This document shows, piece by piece, positions 1-12,725 of a stretch of DNA of 64,000 bases; the first letter of the stretch is position 1; the number at the start of each line of letters is the position of its first letter. The notes beneath the pieces were generated by a model, which did not search any database, was not told the origin of the DNA, and saw only the letters and a list, made by a program, of their open reading frames with translations. The position numbers and the translations under genes were made by a program. The stretch lies in assembly GCA_019916065.1 (NCBI GenBank), contig CM034242.1, positions 11,786,879 to 11,850,878 of the forward strand, in the 5' to 3' direction. Source of the stretch: Vitellaria paradoxa. Lineage: Eukaryota; Streptophyta; Magnoliopsida; Ericales; Sapotaceae.

Positions 1-1189
1 ACATGGTTTATTCTTATCACAATGTGATCACTGGTTTTGCAACTAGATTGTCACCTAAGGAAGCTAAATCCATAGAAAAGATCGACGGCTTTGTGTCGAA
101 TCAACCCCAAAGAGCGTTTACTTTACAAACAACTCACAGTCCTAGCTTCTTAGGGTAGCACTAGAATTTTGGGCTTTGGCTGGACTCAAACTATGGCAAG
201 GGTGTGATTATTGGAGTTTTGGACTCTGCAATTACACCAAACCATCATTCCTTTAACGATGAGAACATGCCAGCTCTGCCTGCCAAGTGGAAAGGGAAGT
301 GCGGATTAAATGGGACTGCTTGCAATAACAAACTCGTCGAAGTGAAGAATTTTTCGAAAGATGAAACTAGCCCACTGGGGGATGATAATGGGCATGGCAC
401 CCACACTGCAAGCACTGCTGCTAGAAATTTTGTGAAACATGCTAATATGTTTGGTCAAGCCAATGGCACAGCTGTGGGAATGGCTCCTTTTGCGCACTTG
501 GCAATTTACAAAGTTTGCTATGTTAGGCTTTGCCTTGGATCTGACATTTTGGTTGTAATGGATGCTGCAGTTGAGGATGGTGTTGACTTGCTGTCATTCT
601 CACTTGGTGGCAACTCAATTGATTTCTATGCCGATAGCATTGCAGTGGGTGCTTTTGGTGCAATGAAAAATGGTGTTTTTGGGAGTGCTCGGCTGGTAAT
701 GGTGGTCCAAAAAGTGATTCATTGTCTAATGAGGCTCCTTGAATTCTAATTGTTGGTGCAAGCACTATAGACAGAAGCAATCAATTGTCTTACTTGGAAA
801 TGAGGAGGAATTTGACAGGGAGTCACTTTTCCAGCCCGATAATTTCTCTTCGAACTTGTTGCCTCTTCTCTATCCTAGAATAAATGACTCTTCATATTGT
901 CGTCCAGGGTCATTGAACAATGCTGATGTCAAAGGAAAAGTAGTGTTGTGTAAGAGAAGTGGTGATATTGATAGAATTGTAAAAGGCCGGATAGTGAAGA
1001 ATGCTGACAGCGCTGCTATGATTTTGGTGAACGAACAGAAAGATGGTTTCAGTACTCTAGCGGATCCTTATGTTCTGCCTGCATCTTATGTGAGTTTCAT
1101 GGATAGAGACAAGATTAAAGGCTACATAAATTCAACATCAACGCTAACCACTACCCTTCTGTTCAAAGGAACCATCATTGGAGGCAATT
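1..1189 (+). pseudogene. Subtilase (S8 serine protease) pseudogene, 5' cut by window edge, 3' part lost
   Basis: Reading begins inside the I9 propeptide (MVYSYHNVITGF). The Asp region (GVIIGVLDS) and the intact His motif HGTHTAST follow, then the start of the PA region. Breaks visible: two in-frame TAG codons just after TTHSPSFLG (~153-161); a 1-nt loss near 680 in the oxyanion-Asn region; a TGA in place of the Trp codon of SNEAPW (~738); and a ~4-nt loss near 780. The coding match to the intact gene at 8765 ends at GTIIGGN (1189), where Copia sequence begins, so the Ser-containing part of the catalytic domain and the C-terminal Fn3-like domain are absent. I did not find them again beyond the Copia LTR. 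It is a member of the same clade as the intact paralogue and is non-functional. Confidence 0.9.
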
Positions 1190-3703
1190 AGAAGGACTCC
1201 ACAACATAATGGAGATGTAGAAAGAAAGAACTGCATCATTGTAGAGATGGCTAAAGGCATGTTAATTAGTAAAGGCCAACTAAAGAATTTTTGGGCCGAA
1301 TCTATTAACACTGCTATCTATATTTTCAACAAATCACCTACAAGAGCTGTCAATCAAAAGGCTCCATATGAAGTATGGCATCATAGAAAACTCGTGGTAA
1401 ATCATTTCAAAGTTTTTGGATGTATAACTTTCTCCCACATCTTTAATAAGAATCAAGACAAGTTCGATGCAAAAGGAGAAAAGCTCATTTTCATTAGCTA
1501 CAACGAAGAATCCAAAGGTTATCATCTATATAATCCAAAAATGGCCAAGCTTATTATATCTAGAGATGCTATCTTTAATGAGATGGCATCATGGAATTGG
1601 AATGAGAGTTCCAAACAAACATCATGTTCTTCTGAATTTTGGGAGCCTTCAACAAGCTCAGAAGAAGGAAATGCTCAACAAACTCCAACACAGAGTCTAG
1701 TGGTAACTCTAGCAAGATCACCATCTTCATCATCTACAAGTTCATCAAGTCTAGATAGTTTACTTTCATCGCCAAAAAAGACGCGTTTAATAAGTGAATT
1801 ATATAAAACTTGTGATATTACTTTATTCTCTTGTGAACCTCAAAGCTTTGAAGAAGCTCGTAAGAAAGAAGAGTGGATAAAGGTTATGGATGAAGAAATA
1901 GCTGTGACTGAAAAGAACAAAACTTAGGAACTTGTGGAACTACCTAAAAGGAAAAAGGTAATTGATCTCAAATGGATTTACAAGACGAAATTTAAGGAAG
2001 ATAGTTCAATACAAAATAAAGTCAGACTCATAGCTAAAGGCTATGCACAGCAACCAAGTATTGATTTCAACGAAACGTTTGCAACTCTTACTAAAATGGA
2101 AACTGTACACACAATTCTTTCTCTAGCCACACAATTCGAGCTCAAAGTTCATCAATTAAATGTGAAATCAATTTTTCTGAATGGAAATCTAGAATAAGAA
2201 GTTTACGTAGAGCAACTGCAAGGCTGTTAATCAAAGAAAAGCATGATAAAGTGTACAAGCTGAAGAAAGCACTTTATGCGTTAAAGTAAGCACCAAAAGC
2301 ATGGAATAGCAGAATTGACAACTATATTACTAGGATTGGATTTTAGAGGAGCCCAAGTGATATGGATGACTTTCTCATTATTTGTTTGCATGTTGATAAT
2401 CTAATCTATATAGGTACAAACATGAGAATAGTCGAAGATTTTAAAAGAAATATGATGAAAGAATGTGAGATGACAAACTTGGGTCCAATAAAATATTTCC
2501 TTGGAATTCAAGTGAACCAGTTTGAGGAGGAGATATTCATTTCTCAAGATCAAAGTACACAAAAGATTTACTGAAGAAGTTTCATATAGACAAATGCAAA
2601 CTTGTGTCCACTCCTTTAGTTCAGAATGAAAAGTTTTAACAAGATGATGGTGCAAAAAATTTTGATTCTAAGACTTATAAAAGTCTTGTTGGCTTAGTGA
2701 TATATCTCACAAACATAAGGCCAGACATTGAGCACTCAGTGAGTATGTTGTCAAGATTTATGAATGAACCAAGCAATCTCTATTACACTACAGCAAAGAG
2801 AATACTGGGATCTCTTCAAGGCATGAAAAAACAATGAATCTTGTGCCAGAAAGAACAAGACTTCAAGCTAGTTGGTTACACTAATAGTGATTGGGCAGGA
2901 TCGCTAGACAATAGAAAAAGCACATCAGTGTAGGTTTTCTGCTTTGGATCAAACATAATCTCATGGAGCTCAAAGAAACAAGAGACTGTTACACTTTCCT
3001 TAGCAGAAACAGAATACATCTCAGCAATTGAAGTAGCTTGTGAAGCAATTTGCTCAGAAAAATCCTCACTAACCTGCAACAAGAACAACAGCAAGCCACA
3101 GTAATACATTGCGAGAACATGTCAGTAATAGCCATGACCAAGAACTCGATGTTCCATGCAAGATCGAAGCACATAGAACTTCGACATCATTTTATAAGAG
3201 ACTTGGTCAATAAAGGTAAAATTGTATTGGAATTTATCAAAACTAAAGACTAACCAGCTGACATCTTTACAAAAGCTGTTACAATGAAAAGTTTAAAAAT
3301 TTCAAGAAGTAGCTAAAAATTATGCAGGAAATCACCCACATGGGCGAAGGGGGAGAAATGTTAAACTAGCTTCCACCCAAGTCAATGGCACAAGTTGTAA
3401 GGAGGACAGTGCCTCCATTGTTGATAAAGAAGAGCACCAGAGCCGTATTACACAAAGTCGCAACACAACCACTCGAATTGACCTTCAAGCCATTGTATTA
3501 AATACACTGAAATAAGCTTTGTTTATATCTTCAAAAACTCAACTATAAATAGAGTAATCGTGTGATGTTTTGGGTGTAGCAGTAAAGAAGAACTCAACTG
3601 AGTTTAGAGAGAGAAGAGAGTGTTTGTAAAATCTTATAACACAAGATTAAAATCAATCAAAATTAAGAGTATTTCTGTGTTTAATTCAATCTACTCACCA
3701 ACA
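1186..3703 (+). mobile_element. 5'-truncated Ty1/Copia retrotransposon (integrase end, RT, RNase H, 3' LTR)
   Basis: Sequence starts inside the integrase C-terminal part (TPQHNGDVERKN) and runs through a Pro/Ser-rich linker, reverse transcriptase (WIYKTKFK, QLNVKSIFLNG) and RNase H (HIELRHHFIRDL) to a polypurine tract (3346-3358) and an LTR. The gag, protease and 5' LTR are missing. The RT is dead: several stop codons interrupt it (for example ~1925, ~2195 and ~2287), and the usual YVDD metal-binding motif reads HVDN at ~2390. The junction with the subtilase shares AATT (1186-1189), which suggests illegitimate joining rather than a normal integration end. Same strand as the subtilase. Confidence 0.9.
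3359..3703 (+). repeat. 3' LTR of the truncated Copia element
   Basis: Begins TGTTAAAC directly after the purine-rich tract GGGGGAGAAA and ends ACCAACA, giving TGTT...AACA terminal inverted bases. It contains an ACTATAAATAG TATA-like site near 3541. No partner LTR is present in the window, so length and ends rest on the TG/CA rule and the position of the polypurine tract. Confidence 0.75.
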
Positions 3704-4136
3704 ATGTTTCCATGTCATTTTGAAGATGCTGTTTGTATTTGATTTTTTTTCATTGAAATCATCCAAATTTTGAACGAGATTAGTTGGAACATTCATTTGG
3801 GAATACATTGCGAGAAGATGCATGTTTGTGTTTATGGTGGATCACTTAAGCTAGTAGTTGAAAATTACACCATTTATTTGGCCAGTTGAAAATTGGATCA
3901 CCATCCATTCTTTAGTAGATTATGAACAAGATTCTTTGTATGAGTTCTTGCTTTTTCGATAACTTTGAAATGTTACCTTTTTTTTTTTCTTTTCTGTATA
4001 GATCTCCAAATCTATTTTATTTTGTATGGTTGGAAAGTCGATATGCCTAGATTCCAACACCACAAACTGCACTGTTTAGAGATCTTAGGGAAAAAAAAAA
4101 GAGTTATGGTTGTTTTTGCGAAGTATATTTGTTTAG
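3704..4136. other. Intergenic stretch, no gene seen
   Basis: AT-rich sequence after the Copia LTR. No subtilase continuation and no credible coding region is visible. The first bases of a transposon-like element follow at 4137. Confidence 0.6.
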
Positions 4137-5173
4137 GGGCCGTCTGGTAACATTGTCGTTTATTTATTTATTTTTATCTGTTTATTTTTCTGTTTTTTAT
4201 TTTTTGTTAATGTTTTTTTTTTTTTTTTTCTGAAATGAAAACCAAACTAATGTTTAGAAATATAATTTTGTCTACAATTATTAAGTTTTTATTTTAGCAA
4301 AATATTTAATTTCATTGCTTTTAAAAATTAGATGAATTTAATAAATATATTACATATTAATTAATTTAATTAATCTAATCTAATATAATTTAATAAATAT
4401 AAAATATATTAAATTATAATTAAATTATATTATTTATTAAAAATAAATAAATAAAATATAATTATTATATCATTTAATCCAATAAATATAAAATATATTA
4501 ATTATAATTTAATTATATTATTTACTAAAAATAATTGAATAAAATATATTTCATAATAATTTCAATAATTTAACTATCGTAATTCTAAATAATTTGATGA
4601 TAAAAAATAAAATAAAATAAATTAATTATTAAATTAAATAATTAATTTTAAAATAATTAATTTGATTTTATTATTTATTAAAATAATTTAATAAAATATA
4701 TTTAATATTTTTGAATTTAATTAATTATTAAAATTAATTAATTAATTAAATTATTAAATTATCAAATGTATATTATTAAATTATATTTAATAAATAATGA
4801 GATAAAATAAAATAAAATAAATTTAATTTAATTTTTTATTAAAAATAAATTAATAAAATATTTACATATTAATTTAGATAATTAATTTAATTTAATTATA
4901 ATATGTATTGAAAATAATTTTGGTTTAATAAAATATTTGAATAAAATAATTTATTTTAATATGATGCGAAAAAGATGAACAAAGTGTTTTTGACAGAAAA
5001 AAAAAAGAGTGAAAATAATTTTTTTTATTTACGTTTTTGTGTTTAAGTTTTTATTTTTTATTTTTTTTAAACAAAAAAACATAAATAGATTTACAATTAT
5101 GTTTCCAAGCCAGTTTATAAAATTTTAAAAATATAAACAGAAAAATAGAAAACAAATCCGTTACTAAACGGGA
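4137..5173. mobile_element. ~1-kb very AT-rich non-autonomous hAT-like element
   Basis: The left end reads GGCCGTCTGGTAAC and the right end, reverse-complemented, TCCCGTTTAGTAAC (10 of 14 match). Both continue inward into (T)nCTGTTT-type sequence, as in many plant hAT MITEs. GTTTAG is present immediately outside both ends (4131-4136 and 5174-5179), compatible with a degraded 8-bp target duplication. The interior is almost only A and T with no coding capacity. Confidence 0.6.
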
Positions 5174-8100
5174 GTTTAGACTGTCAAATTGAGACTGATT
5201 GAGAAGTCATTTAAACTAACTCAATAGATGGTTTTTGGCACTAACCGCCCATACAATTTCTTGGGATTTCATCCCTAACTTTGTTTCTGTAGACCTTAGA
5301 TTGTTTGCGAGATTTTGTACCTTTTGTAATTTGTTTGTAAAATTACTTTCGTGATCATAATGCATAGACTTGCTAGGAAGATAATCACATTAAATCTTGT
5401 TATAGTTTATATGAGTTTCGGTAGGATTCGAACAAATGACAAATACCTAAGCAGAACGAGTGGAGCCGTTAGAAGGGATTGCTACTCCCTGCCAAGCTTG
5501 TTAGGAGCCGCTGGAAAATCCAAGGAACTTGTATATGTAATCTAAAGATCGTTGGGAAGGTCGATAAGAAAAGCAAGGGTTGTGCGCTGCGGTAGGAATG
5601 CTTGTTGGAGATTTGTCCTAATGAGCTGTGCAAACTCAGTTTTCTTATGGCGTTTTTAAAGTCTGTTTTAGGAATGATTCTCATTTCCTATAGAAAGGAA
5701 CATATGGTACACATACATAGACGATTAGATTAGACTTTTCTAGAGTTAGTGAGAGAGAAAATCGAGATTACGGTAAAAATAGTTTTTCTAAGGCTTTTCC
5801 CAATATTTTTTCTTCACTCTTGTAGTATTTACTTTACTATCAAGGCACACTTGTTTTGAAGGTAATAGAGAATAAATTTTATTAAAGTAATTTTTACCCT
5901 ATTACAATAATTTGGAAGAGGGAGTAACAATTATATTAGGATAACGGCTACCCCACAGGGGGAAGGTGGACAATGAGAAGTAATAAAAAATTATATAATT
6001 TTCAAAAATTTTAAAAACACAACCAAACCATTTATATAAAGAATTGAACTAAATCGAGTCACTAATTTTGATTTGATTCGGTTCGGTTTGACAATTTTAT
6101 AGGACAAAATACACACACAGACGCTTTATTACTAAGTTTAATTTAACTTAATTTATGACAATAATTGTCAAATAATATATGTATATATATATATATATAT
6201 ATGCAAACACATACAAGTCTTTTTACTTGCCCCAAAAAAATAAAAAGAAAAGCATTTTAAATGCAGAGACTGGAATTAAAATTACATAATTCTTTAAATA
6301 AAAAATTATAAAGAAATCAATCGTTCCCAAAATAATATATATACACAAACACATACAAATATTCTTACCTGTCCTAAAAAATAAAAGAAAAGCAATTTAA
6401 ATGTAGGGACTGGAATTAAAATTACTTAATATTTTACATAAGAAATTATAAAGAATTGATTCAAATTAATTGTTTTATAAATCCAATTCAATAATTGTAA
6501 CATATTCCAATAGTATGTTTTATGTTTTTTTTTAATATATATATATATATATATTTAGCATATTATATAGTATATATTAATTATATTCATAGTATTAGTT
6601 TGGTTAGATTATCTGACCCCTCAAATCACAAGCCAAATTGAATTGTTTGGTTTTATAATTTTTCAAACTATAACTGAACAGTTGATTTAAAAAACCGAAT
6701 CAAATGGAACTCAAAAAAATTGTTTTGGTTCGGTTTGACAGTTTGGCCTGTTCGGGTGTGCACCCCTAATTGATTTTAATTACCAAAAAAAAAAAAAAAA
6801 CCTAATTGATTCACGGATGGCCTGTAGTTCCCCGATTAAATGGATTTGTCGTAACTGTATTTTGCTATTGGACGATGTTAATGTTTGACCATTGATATTC
6901 ATATGTTGAGAATGGTCGGTTTTGATGTTATTTTGGGCATGAATTTTGATGTTATTTTGAGCATTGATATTCATCCCTACCGCACATACAAATAGTCACA
7001 TCGTCATCTATGAAATACTAAATTGACCTATTTAAGGGTTGATTTGCAAAGGGAAGTTCACATAATATTTAAGGATACATTTCCTAATTTGGTTTATAGA
7101 ACGTTAACATTATAACAAATTAAAGTCTTAGGTTTAATAATTATTACAGTTAATAGGTCAAACTGGGAATTGAGATTTTTGTTTTTTTTTTTCTTTGAAT
7201 TTTGAATTTTGAATTTTGAACGGCCTAAACTGGCAATTAGTCAAAAGTTCAAGGGTGAAAATTGTAATTTACCCATATTTTTTTGCTCTTAATTTTTTTT
7301 TTTTATAAAATGTTGTTAACTTTTATTTATTATTTTTGAGAAATAACACTAATTTTTATATGATTATAGATTGACGTTTTGATTAAATTTTATGCAGTTT
7401 ATTCTTGATTTTTATTTTTATTTTATTAAATTTATTTTATAAAAATATTTTTGTGATAATTTTTCCTGCATGAACAAAATTCCCAGCTTCCAACCCATGT
7501 GATAGCACTAGATGATTGTGATAGCACATGGTGTGATGGTAATTCTTGTAGTACTGAGTAAAATAAAATTTGAAAACAAGTGGAATCACTTTTTTCTATT
7601 TTCATAATTTCTAAAATTTTGAAATCTATTATTAAAGAGTGCACAAAAATTTCGTTTCTGGTTTTCGAAATTTAAAAAATACAAAGAATATATATATATA
7701 TATATATAAAGGAAAAAACTGCACTTATCATCTTGTACTTTACTCATAATTTCACAATTGACCATTATATTTTACATCGTCTAAATTTGTCTCACTATAC
7801 TTTTAAATCATACTATTTTGTTCTCTTTCATCAAATTTATTGAAAAAAATGTCAAGTATCCATTATATGTAACGAACATGTGGCATTTTTTATTAAATTA
7901 TTAACTGATAGAAGGAGCAAAATGGGACGATTTAAATTGTATGTCCTAAAATGAGATTAGAGAGAAAGAATAAGAATGCTAAGTACAATTTATCTAAACA
8001 AAAAAAAAAAAAAAAAACAAATGATCTAATTATATTAACAAAAACGTTGCTCTACCAAAAATTTAACTAGAAGGTATATATTTTTCTTATAAAACTTCAC

Positions 8101-8276
8101 ATTATCGGATAATTATTAAAAAATAATTAACTCATAATGTACTCTATTATTAGAGACAGAGTTAAAAATGTTAGAAGAGGGGCCAAAATGCTTATACCTT
8201 AATTACCAAAAAAAAAAAATACTTATACCTTCCAAAAGTATAATAGTTATTATAAATTTTAATACGAAGACGAGGG
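5174..8276. other. Intergenic AT-rich region, no gene seen
   Basis: Contains short AT microsatellites (6182-6202, 6537-6553, 7689-7707), poly-A/T tracts and a tandem repeat at 6172-6457. Around 6600-6770 there is a motif of the kind seen at the edge of many dispersed plant repeats (CGGTTTGACAG...GTGCACCCCTAA). The block 5400-5650 has higher GC but no intact coding region that I recognise. Confidence 0.5.
6172..6457 (+). repeat. Two-copy tandem repeat, unit about 140 bp
   Basis: The block with AAACACATACAA, a C-rich CTTGCCCC/CTGTCCT, GACTGGAATTAAAATTAC and ATTATAAAGAA occurs at ~6205-6315 and again at ~6347-6455, offset 140-142 bp, with scattered differences. An (AT)n run precedes the first unit. 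Confidence 0.75.
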
Positions 8277-8692
8277 ACTACTACTTTTATTTTAATTAAA
8301 TTTTTTAATTATAAAATACAAAACAATTATTACATTAATTCCGGCAGTTGTGGAGACTTCCCACATATCTACATGTCATTCTAGTAAATATTTTGTTAAA
8401 ATTTCAAGCCCATTAGCCTAAAAGAAAGTTGGCCTCTACAGTAGCCATCTCCAAAACTCCAAAAGCATCCACAAGAAACACGTTTTCATTCATAAAAGAT
8501 TAATAGAACAGTTGGCACTCGACACTACCTTAGTAGCAATCTCCGAAGGCATTAGCAAGAAAATTGTTATTCACTAACATAAGATTAATCGCCTGCCTTT
8601 TTCGTTCTCTACTCAGCAATTCATGGCGAGCTGTCTCGTTTTTGCAGAAACTGGGCATGGACAACTCCAAACTCTCGCTCTCTTTCGTTCAT

Positions 8693-8700
8693 TATATATA
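8693..8700 (+). promoter_or_regulatory. TATA box of the intact subtilase
   Basis: TATATATA lies 65-72 bases upstream of the ATG at 8765. The same box is conserved in the inverted paralogue (about 41063-41070, minus strand). It supports the downstream ATG, since the longer reading frame opening at 8564 would begin upstream of the probable transcription start. Confidence 0.6.
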
Positions 8701-8764
8701 CGTTGTAGTTTCCAGGGCAATACACAGATCACACAATCTCTCCAGTTTTCTTACAGTTGGGGTG

Positions 8765-10999
8765 ATGGAGTACCAGCCAAGAATGGCGCTAATGTTGATT
8801 CTAAGTCTAAGTCTAGCGTGCTTGTATAATCTGTGTCCAACCATGGCAGAGCCAAGCACTTTGGAGACCTACATTGTCCAGCTAGAGTGGCCTGTGGCTT
8901 ACTCTGGACCTGAAGATGTCAAAAGGTGGCACGAGTCAATTTTGGCCGCGTCCACTGATAGCTCAAATGGACCATCGCCTCGGATGGTCTATTCTTATTT
9001 CAATGTGGTATCTGGCTTCGCAGCTAGATTGTCACCTGAGGAAGTTAAATCCTTGGAAAAGATTGAAGGGTTTGTCTCGGCTCGGCCCCAGAGAGTGTTG
9101 CGTTTGCAAACAACTCACAGTCCAAGCTTCTTGGGGCTGCACCAGAATTTGGGGTTCTGGATGGACTCAAATTATGGAAAGGGTGTGATTATTGGTGTTT
9201 TGGACTCTGGAATTACACAAAATCATCCTTCATTTGGTGATGAGAACATGCCCCCACCACCTGCCAAGTGGAAGGGGAAGTGTGAATTGAACGGGACTGC
9301 ATGCAATAACAAACTCATCGGAGCGAGAAATTTTCTAACCGGGGAAACTGGCCCACCGGTGGACGATGATGGGCATGGCACCCACACTGCAAGCACTGCT
9401 GCCGGAAATTTTGTGAAAGATGCTAATGTGTTGGGTCAAGCCAACGGCACAGCCGCAGGGATAGCTCCTCTTGCTCACTTGGCAATTTACAAAGTTTGCA
9501 CTAGTGGGTTTTGCTTTGAATCTGACATTTTGGCTGCAATGGATGCTGCAGTCGAAGATGGGGTTGACGTGCTATCGCTCTCACTCGGTGGCGGCTCAGC
9601 TGATTTCTATGCTGATGGAATTGCAGTGGGCGCATTTGGTGCAATGAACAATGGTATTTTTGTGAGCTGCTCAGCTGGTAATGCGGGTCCGGACAGTGCT
9701 ACATTGTCTAATGAGGCTCCGTGGATTTTAACGGTTGGTGCGAGCACCATAGACAGGGGCATAAGATCCACAGTAGTACTCGGAAACAAGGAGGAATTTG
9801 ACGGGGAATCCGTATTCCAACCCAATGATTTCCCTTCAAACTTGTTGCCTCTTGTCTACCCTGGAATGAACAATTCAGTCTCTGCATTGTGCAGTCCAGA
9901 ATCATTAGTAAACGCTGATGTCAAAGGGAAGGTAGTGTTATGCCAGAGAGGTGGTGATATAGCAAGAATCGACAAAGGCAAGACAGTGAAGGATGCTGGT
10001 GGCGCTGCCATGATTCTGATGAATGAACAGAAAGATGGTTTCAGTACGCTTGCCGATCCTCATGTTCTACCTGCAGCCCATGTGAGTTACGCGGCTGGAG
10101 AGAAGATCAAAGAGTACGTAAGTTCAACACCAACACCTATGGCTACCCTTGTGTTTAAAGGAACCATCATTGGAGACAATTCAGCTCCCAGTGTGACTTC
10201 CTTCTCATCAAGAGGCCCAAACAGTGCAAGCCCTGGAATCTTGAAACCTGACATAATTGGTCCAGGAGTGAGCATTCTAGCCGGTTGGCCTGTATCTGTT
10301 GAGAACAAGAGTGATTCAACATCGACATTCAATATGATATCTGGGACCTCAATGTCTTGTCCTCACCTCAGTGGCATCGCGGCTCTGCTTAAAAGTTCAC
10401 ACCCAAATTGGTCACCTGCTGCCATTAAGTCTGCCATCATGACCTCTTCCGATGTATTAAACCTTGGCAAGAATCAGATTGTTGATGAAAGGAACCTTCC
10501 TGCTGACATCTTTGCTACAGGTGCAGGTCATGTTAACCCTTCAAAAGCCAATAATCCAGGACTCATCTATGACCTTAAACCTGAGGACTACATACCTTAC
10601 TTGTGCGGTTTGAATTACACAGACCAAGAGGTAGGGAGCATTGTAGGAAGGGGGGTGAAATGCTCAGAAGCAAGAGGTATCCCAGAAGCAGAGCTAAATT
10701 ATCCTTCATTTTCGGTCATTCTGGGTTCTACTAATCAGACATACACCAGGACAGTGACAAATGTTGGGCCAGCTAATTCAACCTATGGCTCCATCCTTTT
10801 CATGCCAGGTGGTATTGAGCTAACTCTCGATCCTGTTACACTCGAATTCTCGGAGTTGAACCAGCAACTGAGTTATCGATTGACTGTTAGCCGTAGACCA
10901 CCAATGCCAAACGCCTCTTTTGTTGAAGGATTTCTGTCGTGGACATCTGAAGACAACGAGATTGTCGTTAGAAGCCCAATATCTATTAAGTTGGTATAA
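8765..10999 (+). CDS. Subtilisin-like serine protease, plant SBT type (P69/SBT1-like), intact
   Basis: Encodes 744 aa without introns, a usual length and structure for plant secreted subtilases. Order: signal peptide (~1-28, hydrophobic [12 protein letters not shown]), I9 inhibitor propeptide (~34-115), catalytic domain starting near [10 protein letters not shown] (116), PA domain inserted about 325-460, and a C-terminal Fn3-like domain (~640-744). The catalytic triad is complete: Asp147 (GVLDSG), His204 (GHGTHTAST), Ser529 (GTSMSCPH), with oxyanion Asn306 (SAGNAGP). The family is secreted to the cell wall/apoplast and cleaves peptides or proteins; the substrate here cannot be told. The ATG at 8765 was chosen over the upstream in-frame start at 8564 because it precedes a signal peptide and lies downstream of the TATA box. 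It is the only intact copy of five subtilase loci in the window. Confidence 0.93.
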   Translation: MEYQPRMALMLILSLSLACLYNLCPTMAEPSTLETYIVQLEWPVAYSGPEDVKRWHESILAASTDSSNGPSPRMVYSYFNVVSGFAARLSPEEVKSLEKIEGFVSARPQRVLRLQTTHSPSFLGLHQNLGFWMDSNYGKGVIIGVLDSGITQNHPSFGDENMPPPPAKWKGKCELNGTACNNKLIGARNFLTGETGPPVDDDGHGTHTASTAAGNFVKDANVLGQANGTAAGIAPLAHLAIYKVCTSGFCFESDILAAMDAAVEDGVDVLSLSLGGGSADFYADGIAVGAFGAMNNGIFVSCSAGNAGPDSATLSNEAPWILTVGASTIDRGIRSTVVLGNKEEFDGESVFQPNDFPSNLLPLVYPGMNNSVSALCSPESLVNADVKGKVVLCQRGGDIARIDKGKTVKDAGGAAMILMNEQKDGFSTLADPHVLPAAHVSYAAGEKIKEYVSSTPTPMATLVFKGTIIGDNSAPSVTSFSSRGPNSASPGILKPDIIGPGVSILAGWPVSVENKSDSTSTFNMISGTSMSCPHLSGIAALLKSSHPNWSPAAIKSAIMTSSDVLNLGKNQIVDERNLPADIFATGAGHVNPSKANNPGLIYDLKPEDYIPYLCGLNYTDQEVGSIVGRGVKCSEARGIPEAELNYPSFSVILGSTNQTYTRTVTNVGPANSTYGSILFMPGGIELTLDPVTLEFSELNQQLSYRLTVSRRPPMPNASFVEGFLSWTSEDNEIVVRSPISIKLV

Positions 11000-12473
11000 G
11001 AAAATCGTCTCGGAGACTCAGGCTAGCAAGAAGATAGCGTAGACCACCTGAGATGCTCCATTTACATGTTGTCTTTTGAATAACTGAAAGTTAGACCGAC
11101 ATGGGTTTGTTCTAAATAATTGGCTAAACAGGGGAGCCTTTCAAGTTGTAATATGAATTGTTTGAAATTATGGTCTTTGAGATTCTACAAATAAAAAGAA
11201 AGATTGCAGATTTCCTGGAGCAGGGATGCCTGCAGCCTTTCAAGTTAATAATAATTAATCACAATTTCTTCCAAATTTCTGGTAATTGCACTGAAAAAAA
11301 AAGGAAATTAGTTTTTTTTTTTTTTTCAGCTATGTGTAACCCAACATATATAGCAAGAAACACTGTTGTTGGCTTGTTTAATTAATTTCTACTACTCCAA
11401 GAAATTAGGCATAATTCTGCATAAAAATGAAGAAAAAAAATTGGAATAATGTGCAAATGTATTAAAAAAAAAAATAATTGAAAGTTACTAGAATCTAAAA
11501 GCTAATAGCATGGTGCCTACAGTCGAGTATGTTAACTCATTATAAATGTCAGTTTTTGTGGCACAGAGGGTCATTCTCAAAAGCAACAAAATTGCTCTCA
11601 GCATATATAATTACCATGAATTGGCTTGTACTTGAACACTTCGAAGCAGAAGTTATTTAGAATGTGTTAAAAGCAAGGATTATGGAGGGAAAGAAAAAGT
11701 AGAGGAAATAAAATTACTTTTACATTATAATTTTTATGATTAATTAAATAAAAAATTGTATTTTTTGAGAAACATCCATTTTTCTTCTCATTTTCTTAAA
11801 ATTCTTTGTTTAAGAATCTCTCATTCAGGACCCAAGATCTCCACAGGGAGTGTGAGTGTGTGTGTGTTTTCACATCACATCATATGAGCGATCCAGGGGA
11901 AGATTAAGATAAATTAAAGTAGAGTAAACAAAGACTCATCTGTTGCGTTAATTGAACACCTACCTTTGTTAGTAGCTATAATCCCAATCATTCCCACTTT
12001 ATTACCAATCCAAACACGGCGGGCCAGTGTTAAAAATCTCCGGAAAAGAGGGGGAAAACACAAAAGGATTAGTAAATTGCTCCACAATTTTAATATGTAC
12101 AACAAACGTTTGTAGGCACCTGATGTCATGCTCATCCAAACCCCGTCGACGAGCAACATGACAGGTTGATATTGCATCATACTCCAAAAGCGAATCTCAG
12201 TTGCCATTTCAACACTCCATTTGGAATGATAAATTTGACGGGATTTAATTCTCATCAATTCTCATGTTCGGAAATAAAATCAAATTTATGAGTTAGATTT
12301 AATTTCATTTCATAACTTAAATTTTGAGATTTTTAGATCATTTAAAATTCAATCCAAAACAATAAAATTTGATAAGAATTCATTATTTTCTTAAGCTATC
12401 TAAGTGGACAAATTTATCGTTATATCATATTTTTCTACTTTCTATTAACATGGTCAAACTTGGTATTTCTCTT
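11000..12473. other. Subtilase 3' flank and intergenic DNA, no gene seen
   Basis: The first ~800 bases belong to the inverted duplication. The stretch 12219-12400 resembles a MITE related to 41780-41905 in reverse orientation. No coding region is convincing; a 114-aa minus-strand reading frame at 11914-12258 has no recognisable domain. Confidence 0.5.
11190..11195 (+). terminator. Candidate polyadenylation signal of the subtilase
   Basis: AATAAA about 190 bases after the stop codon at 10999. Plausible by position and motif only. Confidence 0.35.
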
Positions 12474-12647
12474 TATTGGCATGAATTGTCAATTAGCAAT
12501 ACTACAGGAGCCATATTTGTAAATCCCTTCCATCATGGGTCATGATTTTAGCCACACTATATGTATAACCAAAAATAGGGTCACAAATCCAGTTTTATAT
12601 ATCACTATACAAACATTGAATCAATATACAAACACAAAAATTTGACA
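12474..12647 (+). repeat. 5' LTR of the Copia element
   Basis: 174 bp. It starts TATTGGCATG (TG mutated to TA relative to the 3' LTR) and ends TTTGACA next to the primer-binding site. Aligns without gaps to 17158-17331. Confidence 0.92.
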
Positions 12648-12660
12648 TGGTATCTGAGCC
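12648..12660 (+). promoter_or_regulatory. Primer-binding site (initiator tRNA-Met type)
   Basis: TGGTATCTGAGCC immediately follows the 5' LTR. It differs by one base from the common TGGTATCAGAGCC complementary to plant initiator tRNA-Met. Confidence 0.8.
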
Positions 12661-12725
12661 AGACAAACTCTACCTCTCTGCTATCTTCGATCCATAGCCC
12701 AATTCCTTTCTTTTCTTCACCCTCA

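Larger units (their letters stand above)
8277..11810 (+). repeat. Left arm of a ~3.4-kb inverted duplication carrying the intact subtilase
   Basis: The subtilase CDS, its promoter/5' flank (back to ~8277) and its 3' flank (to ~11810) reappear in reverse complement at 38107-41462. The left arm has ~200 bp extra (about 11480-11690) not seen in the other arm. Homology outside the coding region shows a segmental copy, not a processed retrocopy. Confidence 0.85.

Noticed and set aside
8564..8764. Extra 67 codons in frame upstream of the intact subtilase ATG
   Set aside because: They begin upstream of the TATA box, lack signal-peptide character, and the ATG at 8765 starts a normal secreted-protease N-terminus.
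11914..12258. 114-aa minus-strand reading frame
   Set aside because: No recognisable motif, and it overlaps MITE-like DNA.
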